Assembly (NCBI GenBank): GCA_021734245.1
Contig: JAIPJH010000001.1
Location: 88,812 to 152,811 of the forward strand
Source of the DNA: Candidatus Cloacimonadota bacterium
GTDB taxonomy: Bacteria; Cloacimonadota; Cloacimonadia; Cloacimonadales; TCS61
Direction: 5' to 3'
Length of the DNA stretch: 64,000 nucleotides
In this document: positions 54,008 to 60,500 of the stretch, in pieces
Position numbering within the stretch: the first letter of the stretch is position 1
How the letters are laid out: each line of letters opens with the position of its first letter
The notes under the pieces: model-generated
Seen by the model: the letters and a program-made list of their open reading frames with translations, nothing else
Told to the model about the DNA's origin: nothing
Databases searched by the model: none
Made by a program: the position numbers and the translations under genes

Positions 54008-54026
54008 CTCGACCAAGCTGGTCGAG
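54008..54026. repeat. Variant palindrome with compensated arms
   Basis: CTCGACCA-AGC-TGGTCGAG differs from the array palindrome by paired changes in both arms, preserving the hairpin. Confidence 0.7.
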
Positions 54027-54034
54027 TTACTATT

Positions 54035-54125
54035 AATTTCTCGTTCCTAAACCTGCCTGCCAGTTCGTAGTCCCGATTTCTTGGGACGAAGACTGGTTTG
54101 GGAACGCAATTTCACAACGAAACTC
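54035..54125. repeat. Long hairpin element, second copy of 47664-47753
   Basis: About 90 bases match the earlier copy with few changes. Outer arms CGTTCCTAAACC and GGTTTGGGAACG pair with one G-T wobble, and the inner part contains GTCCC-GATTTCTT-GGGAC. It resembles a REP- or MITE-like element. Confidence 0.8.
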
Positions 54126-54150
54126 TGTTTCGAGATTCTTTACAAAATAT

Positions 54151-54292
54151 CGTCATCCTGCTTGCCCTGTGGAATGCAGCTTTGCTGCTGGCTTTTCCAA
54201 TTCCACCGGGCGGGCCAAGCCGACTTGTCATGCCGTAGCCAATGACGTAGGCCGAAGCTGAGCGAAGGCTGGACGTCTCTTATAGCTTTGCT
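54151..54292. repeat. Dispersed repeat interrupted by a 112-base insert
   Basis: CGTCATCCTG (54151-54160) and ACGTCTCTTATAGCTTTGCT (54273-54292) are contiguous in the copy near 47840-47869. Here they are split by 54161-54272, which is G+C-richer and ends with a CTGAGCGAAGGCTGG phrase. The junctions suggest a nested insertion. No gene was found from 54293 to 54413. Confidence 0.65.
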
Positions 54293-54413
54293 CCTGGATG
54301 TTGTAATTGAGATTCTTCAAAAGAACAACCATTGTTAGAATTTTTCAGATTGACGGGATACTTGTTACTTTATCTCATCCATTTCTATGCAAATTTAAAG
54401 AACTATTTATCTA

Positions 54414-54469
54414 CTCGATCAAGAGTGATCGAGATACACGTTTTCTTTCCTCGATCAGGAGTGATCGAG
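54414..54469. repeat. Two further CTCGATCA palindromes abutting the btuC stop
   Basis: CTCGATCA-AGAG-TGATCGAG (54414-54433) and CTCGATCA-GGAG-TGATCGAG (54450-54469) are joined by the same ATACACGTTTTCTTTC spacer. The second palindrome ends at the base next to the btuC stop codon (54470-54472). Confidence 0.85.
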
Positions 54470-55390
54470 CTACTTTCTTGCTAAAATAAATATAAAGAAC
54501 GGGCAACCGATGAAAGCTGTGATAACTCCTACTGGTAATTCAATCGGAGCTATGTTTTTGGCAATCAGATCGCAGATGATGAGTAGAAAAGCTCCAGCAA
54601 AAGCTGAAACTATCATCACATATCGCTTATTACCTCTGGCTAAAATCCTGACCATGTGAGGAACTACCAATCCTACAAAACCGATAATTCCTGCATACGA
54701 AACTGTGATCCCGGTAAGTAAAGAACTGATTATGAAAATTTTTCGTCTCAGTTTCTTAACTTCCAACCCCAGACTGGTAGCTACCAGATCACCGGTACTC
54801 ATTATTGTAAGTTTATGAGAAAGCAGAAATAGATAGATCATTAACAAAATCGAAATAACAAAGATGATCAGAAAATAGCTCCATTCACTGCGACTGAAAA
54901 TCCTGCCCAGGTTTCCCATAAGCACATTTATAATATTTCCTATTTCCTGCAGATTCAGATACATCAAAAGTGATATTACAGCCGAAAAAAACATACCAAC
55001 AATAATTCCAGATAGAAGCAGTTTTATGCTGTTGAATTCACCTCCCAAATGTGCCAAACCCCAAACTATGAACATCGTAACAAGTGCACCAGCAAAACCG
55101 AAAATTGGCATCAGGATAAATACACCAGTAACAACAGCTAAAATACTGCCGAAAGCTGCTCCGGACGAAATTCCTAAAATATATGGTTCTGCTAAAGGAT
55201 TATCCAGCATCATCTGGAACGTATGGCCAACTCCTGCCAAAATGAAACCAGTAAGAAAAGTTAACATTATGCGCGGCAGACGTACAGAAAAAATGATATG
55301 ATCGCTCGGATTTCCAATCTTCAAATAAAACAATATCAGAAAAGCAAAAAGCACCGCAAAGATTAGAATTAACCAGTTATTTTTCTTCAT
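54470..55390 (-). CDS. btuC: Cobalamin ABC transporter permease (BtuC/FecCD family)
   Basis: About 306 residues with some nine to ten hydrophobic helices. The family segments are VRLPRIMLTFLTGFILAGVG near the start and GIIGFVGLVVPHMVR near the end. The ATG at 55388-55390 lies within the end of btuF (14-base overlap) and is preceded by AGAAGG; a start at 55420 would give a larger overlap. It works with BtuF and BtuD to import B12. Its stop codon touches a palindromic repeat. Confidence 0.9.
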   Translation of the reverse strand: MKKNNWLILIFAVLFAFLILFYLKIGNPSDHIIFSVRLPRIMLTFLTGFILAGVGHTFQMMLDNPLAEPYILGISSGAAFGSILAVVTGVFILMPIFGFAGALVTMFIVWGLAHLGGEFNSIKLLLSGIIVGMFFSAVISLLMYLNLQEIGNIINVLMGNLGRIFSRSEWSYFLIIFVISILLMIYLFLLSHKLTIMSTGDLVATSLGLEVKKLRRKIFIISSLLTGITVSYAGIIGFVGLVVPHMVRILARGNKRYVMIVSAFAGAFLLIICDLIAKNIAPIELPVGVITAFIGCPFFIFILARK

Positions 55391-56207
55391 TGAAAACCTT
55401 CTGAATCTCTTTGACACCATTTATCATTCGCGGAGAAGCTCGTAATATTAGATTGGGATCAATCTGATTAATATCATAAATTCTATTACTCTTCACCGCA
55501 TCCAACACTTGCCAACCCTTACGGTTTTTTATATTTTCTGCTGTCATTCCAGGATATGTAAGAATGATAATCTCAGGATTTGCTTCGATCACTTTTTCGG
55601 GATTGATACGGCTGTAATCTCGAGGAAGTGTTGGGAAAATATTTTTTCCTCCAGCTAGGTTTATGAGTTGTCCGACAAACGAGCTGTCACTCACACTCAT
55701 TATCGGATCACCGTAAATCTCTATATAAACTTTGGGATTCTTTTTTAGTTTCGGTATACTTGCAATTTCTGTTTTCAAGCTATCAACTACAAATTCAGCA
55801 CGCGTTTCTTTTTCGATCAAATTCCCGATTCTAACAATTGAATCCAGCATTTCTGAGATGGAGTGAGAATGGATCTTTTCCGTTGAAATATCTAATTTTT
55901 TCAATTCTTCTGCCAAAGCATCCTGCTCCAAACCAGCAGTAAAAACTAGAGAAGGATTAAGGTTAAGAATCTTTTCGAAATCAATTTTGCCAAAATTACC
56001 TATGATCTGCTTTTGCTGAAGATAGACTGGATAATCACATTCAGAAGTAATTCCCACAATATTTTCCGCACCTTCGAAAAGACAGATAATCTCTGCCACT
56101 TCTGGTGAAGTAACCACATATCGTTTTTCTGAATGAACAGTTTGTTTGGAATTACAACCGAATATAATCGCGATTACAATAACAATCACCAGTTTTTTCT
56201 TCAGCAT
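55377..56207 (-). CDS. btuF: Cobalamin-binding lipoprotein BtuF
   Basis: The start MLKKKLVIVIVIAIIFGC is a lipoprotein signal with the Cys at residue 18, so it is membrane anchored in the periplasm. The rest is a helical-backbone metal/cobalamin receptor: RYVVTSPEVAEIICLFEGAENIVGIT (given by its ends, 29-54), NPSLVFT and ANPEIIILTYPG. The upstream cobalamin riboswitch supports B12 as ligand. It overlaps btuC. Confidence 0.9.
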   Translation of the reverse strand: MLKKKLVIVIVIAIIFGCNSKQTVHSEKRYVVTSPEVAEIICLFEGAENIVGITSECDYPVYLQQKQIIGNFGKIDFEKILNLNPSLVFTAGLEQDALAEELKKLDISTEKIHSHSISEMLDSIVRIGNLIEKETRAEFVVDSLKTEIASIPKLKKNPKVYIEIYGDPIMSVSDSSFVGQLINLAGGKNIFPTLPRDYSRINPEKVIEANPEIIILTYPGMTAENIKNRKGWQVLDAVKSNRIYDINQIDPNLILRASPRMINGVKEIQKVFNEEK

Positions 56208-56213
56208 AAAAAA

Positions 56214-56260
56214 ATCCTTTTACTTATTCAGCAGCAAAACGGCTAAAGAAATAAAAGGAT
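56214..56260 (-). promoter_or_regulatory. Likely expression platform of the cobalamin riboswitch
   Basis: On the minus strand ATCCTTTTATTT pairs with AAGTAAAAGGAT (one G-T pair), followed by a run of seven T and then the btuF ATG. The 3' arm contains AAAAGGA, the apparent Shine-Dalgarno. The hairpin could therefore stop transcription or hide the ribosome site. Confidence 0.65.
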
Positions 56261-56310
56261 ACCAACAACTTATATTACGAAATTCTATTGCTCCGGAAAT
56301 CGTAAAACTA

Positions 56311-56611
56311 AGCGTTGATGGCAGGTTTCCTGGCTTGCAGATCGAATATTGTTCAAGCCTTCCCATGCAAAAATGCTGCAAAGTGACTGGAACTCGAATA
56401 TTTAACAATAAACAAACTAGCTCCCCTTTGAAGGGGAGAAAGTTCCGATTCATCGGAACAGAGGGGTTTCGGTAATTTTAATTAACCCCCTTTAATTCCC
56501 CCTTAAAAAGGGGGACTAAAGTCCGTTGCTAAAACTTCTGCTTACAGTGGCGGAGACCGCTCCCGATTTTCACGGGATTCCCTCTTCAAATAAATCTCGC
56601 ACCATCAAGCT
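56311..56611 (-). promoter_or_regulatory. Cobalamin riboswitch
   Basis: In transcription order: P1 5' arm AGCTTGATGG; GGGAATCCCGTGAAAATCGG; CCGCCACTGTAA; AGTCACTTTGCA; TGGGAAGGC; and the B12 box AAGCCAGGAAACCTGCC, closing with CCATCAACGCT. These are the conserved blocks of the cobalamin aptamer. The total of about 300 bases exceeds the usual 200 because about 155 bases separate GCCACTG and AGTCACT. It controls btuF and btuC. Confidence 0.93.
56402..56524. repeat. Palindromic repeat insertion inside the riboswitch aptamer
   Basis: On the minus strand this holds GGGGGAATTAAAGGGGGTT-type sequence, then AAACCCCTCT, hairpin GTTCCGA-TGAA-TCGGAAC and CTCCCCTT-CAA-AGGGGAG. The latter matches the CCCCTC elements at 3046, 51222 and 51483. 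It falls between conserved aptamer blocks, in the peripheral variable arm. Confidence 0.75.
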
Positions 56612-56682
56612 GCACTCTATTGGGTTTATTTATTTATTGGATATATTTGTGTCAAGGTGTAAGAAAATTAATCATACTGTGA

Positions 56683-57567
56683 TCAATTATTCTTCAAATG
56701 TTGAGCGATAAAATCTTTCATTAAGAAAAGATCTTTGGTGCTAAAACATTTCACATCTGTTTCCGATTTTTTTTCTGTAAGCAAGATAACTGTTTTGCCC
56801 AAAACAGCAAAAAGATCGGCAATATCAGTTTTATCAGTAATAAAAAGATCTGCTGAACTGGCTAACAAGAAAAGTTCATAAAGATCCTTTCTTTTTATTG
56901 GATCAATATTTATCAGATCTTTTGTATTTATCATTTTATCACTCAGATATAGATTTGCAGAAAAGTTCTGCTTGTACATTTTTATCAAGCCTTCCAGATT
57001 CCTGGTGGAATAGTTTTCTGAAATTTCCAGAACAAAATTTGGAAACCGATTTTGAACAAAACGTTGCTTTGTAGCAACAATTTCCTGATTAGAAATCGGC
57101 AACTTAAGATTTTGTTTAGTGACTTTAAGACTGTAAAATTCACAAAATCTTTCAAATAGTTCTAATGAATTTTTTGCTGCTGGCAAAAACTGCATATTCG
57201 ATTCATTATTTATGTCAATTATAGTAGAATCATTACACCTTTTCAGGAAAGAATAAACAGCTCTTTCATCAGCAAAATTCATAATAACAGCTTCATTTAT
57301 AATTGGTTGTTCTTTATCAAAAACTCTAAATTTAATTTTATTTTCCAATGCAAACCTGGTAAAAAGATTGAAGGCAAACTGATCGATGAAGAAAATAATT
57401 TCTTTAAATTCTTTTTGCAATCCAACTACATTATTTAGAATATTGAAATTCTCGAAATGATCTTTGGCCAAAAAAATAACCAGTTTATCCCGATTGCGCA
57501 TTATCCTACTGAAATTATGAGGTTTCGGCTTTTTATTTTTTCCAAATATTCTACTTAAAAATCCCAT
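56683..57567 (-). CDS. Uncharacterised protein, possibly a divergent GT9-like fold
   Basis: A 294-residue soluble protein with a basic start. The order of alpha/beta segments and the C-terminal stretch ending SADLFITDKTDIADLFAVLG faintly resemble the donor-side domain of heptosyltransferase-type (GT9) proteins, where a D-x-x-x-AAxxG motif occurs. I do not recognise a catalytic site. It starts 10 bases after the large kinase stop and is probably cotranscribed. Confidence 0.6.
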   Translation of the reverse strand: MGFLSRIFGKNKKPKPHNFSRIMRNRDKLVIFLAKDHFENFNILNNVVGLQKEFKEIIFFIDQFAFNLFTRFALENKIKFRVFDKEQPIINEAVIMNFADERAVYSFLKRCNDSTIIDINNESNMQFLPAAKNSLELFERFCEFYSLKVTKQNLKLPISNQEIVATKQRFVQNRFPNFVLEISENYSTRNLEGLIKMYKQNFSANLYLSDKMINTKDLINIDPIKRKDLYELFLLASSADLFITDKTDIADLFAVLGKTVILLTEKKSETDVKCFSTKDLFLMKDFIAQHLKNN

Positions 57568-57577
57568 TTATCTTCCT

Positions 57578-60500
57578 TTAATAAGGTAAGGCTACAAATA
57601 CAGTTGTACCTTCATGTTCTTTACTGTTAATCCAGATCTTTCCATTATGAAGTTCCACGATTAGTTTTACAATGGAAAGTCCCAAACCCAAGCCGCTGGA
57701 TTTAAATTCCACAAACCCAGATTTGTGCGAGATTATATCACCCAATTCATAAAACTTCTCAAAAATCTTACTCAGTTCATTTTCCGGGATTCCAATTCCG
57801 TTATCTTGAATGTAAATTACAACGCTCTCATTTCCTTCCACTTCTTCCTGTTGGAATGCAGAGCTGCGAGCACCCAGAGTTATAGTTCCAAAATCTTTGG
57901 TGAAACGCACTGAATTTATCAGAATATGTTTTATCATGCATTTAAACGCTTCCAGATTTAATGAAACTTGAGGAAGGTTTTCCTGAAATTCCATTCGGAA
58001 ATTCATATGACGTTCAGTAGAGATCTTTTCCATATCGTTGATCATTTCCTGGAAAACTGATTTCAAGGAAACTTTCTGCTTATCGAGTTTATTGGAAAGC
58101 TGATATTTATTGAAATTAAGAAGATCATTTACCAAGCTTTTCAATTTGAGGATACTATCTCTTGTTTTAGAAATATTTTCACTTTCAGCTTCCGGCAATT
58201 CTTTTACATTTATGTTTTTCAGATAACCTTGAATGGCAGAAATTGGAGTGTTCAGTTCATGAGAAGCAATATTTATAAATTCTTTTTTGATCGTATCAAG
58301 TGAACTGATCTCCTGGTTTTTGAACATCAGATTTTCGTATTGCATGGCATTTTTGAAAGCCACAGAGATCTGAATAAGAAGAAGCTTCATGAATTCAGGA
58401 TTGATCTTCATCGTACCCTTTGAAGAATTAAAATCATCAATATACAAATAACCTTGAATTTCTCCATCTACGATGATCGGCGCACAATATACAGAAAAGG
58501 CAGAACCAGTATGATCGATATAACTTTCAAAGATCTTGTTATCCAACACATTCTCGATGAAAACCGGCTGCTTCATCTGCTGAACTTCAATAAGAATGGT
58601 TTTACTGATGTATGCATAACTCTTTAGAAGTTGTTTGGAATCATCCAGTGCAACTTTATACACATAATTTTCGTATTTATCTTTTTTTATCAGGAACCCG
58701 CGTGAACCACCTGCAAAATCTACTGCGAAGGAAACGATCTCCTGCTCCAGTCTATTCACGTTCAAGATAGAGAAGAAACTACGAGTGATCTGAACAAGTT
58801 TGCTCATCAATTCCATATCATTGTTCAGAGCTGCAAATTCATTTATCCGCAGCATGATGGAAGTAAGATGAAGGCGCAGTATCTTTAAAATATTCTTCTC
58901 TTCTTCCTGAAATGGAATTTCGCCACTATCCGCCAAGATCAGGCAGCCAACTTCTGCTGTTTTAATCTTGAGAGGGACAAAGATAACATGATTCTGATTT
59001 AGCTTGCGCTGCAGGATCGTATTTTTTTCGATACAACTTTTTATGTATCTAAAGTATTTCTTGGAATAAAGCCTGGAAAGTTCAAAATCGGCATTAATGA
59101 AAGGTTTCTTTTGATTTTCAAACTCATCTTTTAACACAATAGAATAGAAGGCGGGAGAGAATAATTTTTGGATTGTTTTGTCGATGAGAAATTTCATTCT
59201 GGTAAGTTCTCGCAGCTTCAATATATCAAAAAGCTCTTCCTGCCATTTATCGCTGTCGGTACTCATGCGTTTTACTATTTTTGCTGTTCTCAAACCTTTA
59301 AAGTTATCCAGATAATATTTCTTTTTCTTGAAAAATTTAGCCTTGTCATAATCCGGCAGACCAACAACAGCTTCTTCCACTTTTTGTTTGAAGAAAGTAA
59401 AATACTTCTCAGCTTCTTCTGAGATATTGAGATGCGAATAAATTTGAATTATAAGTTCATAAACTTCAATTTCCAAAAGGAAAAGCCTGTTATCTTTCAA
59501 AAAAGGGATAAGTTCCAGAAGTTTTCTTAAAATTGGTCGCAAACTTACAGTTTCATCCAGAAGTTGGATCTTTATCCTGTTTATATCTAAAACTGTATCC
59601 CAATAACGAAAATTGTGTTTTGAGCATAAAGATTCAGCTTTTTTACAAAGTTCATACGCTTTGTGATGATCTTCCAAGGCTACATAACATTGCACCATTC
59701 GCAGATAATTTATCGTGAGTGCATAATCGCTTTCATTTTCTTTGGAATAGTTGAAAGCTAATTCCAGTTTAGAGAAAGCTTCATCGTATTTATTGGTTTT
59801 AAGGCGCAGAAATCCCAGCATCTGATAATAAAATTCTTGCTGCATATTTTCCAGGAATAGCTCTTCATATTTCTGCAATAGATCTTCTATCCTATTATAA
59901 TCTCCAATTTCATAGAGATAATAAAAATACGTTTTTGTGAGTGGAGTTATTTCGTAGATATTTCCTCTTGTAATGTCTGGTACATTTTCTTTGATAAAAT
60001 CATAATAATAGGAGAAATTATTTATTTTGCTTTTAGAAATTGCCAAGTTATTAATTATGGAATTCATAAAGGGTTTTGTTTCCAATTCTTTAGTAAGTTT
60101 AAGAGCATCATATAGATAAGTTTCAGCTACATTGAATAATCCAAGTTTTATATATGCTTCACCATGGTTCAATAAACCTTGAACGCGAACCCGTTTACAC
60201 CCTGCCTGGCTGCAAACTCTCAGTGCTTTTCTGAAATATTCGAATGCTTTAGTTGTATCACCTTTTATAAGAGCAATATCACCGATATTGTTATAGCTAA
60301 TTCCCAGCTTTCTCTTGTAATTAACTTTTTCCCAGATCTTACGAGCTGCTTCAAAATTTTTATCGGCTTCATCCAGGAATTTCTTCTTGTGATAGAGCAG
60401 ACCTAAAATATTATGCAGATTTCCCAACCTGATAAAATAATTCGGATCATTTTCGGTTTTTATGTTGGGCAGGAAATCTTCGGATACCTGGATTCCTTCA

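Noticed and set aside
53810..54050. Open frames on both strands with 12-residue repeats (ISITPDREKKTC type)
   Set aside because: They are translations of the 36-base tandem palindrome array, whose period is a multiple of three. No ribosome site or family support exists.
53833..54469. Possible CRISPR array
   Set aside because: The 16-base segments between palindromes are nearly identical rather than unique, copies vary in number and arrangement, and no cas gene is present.
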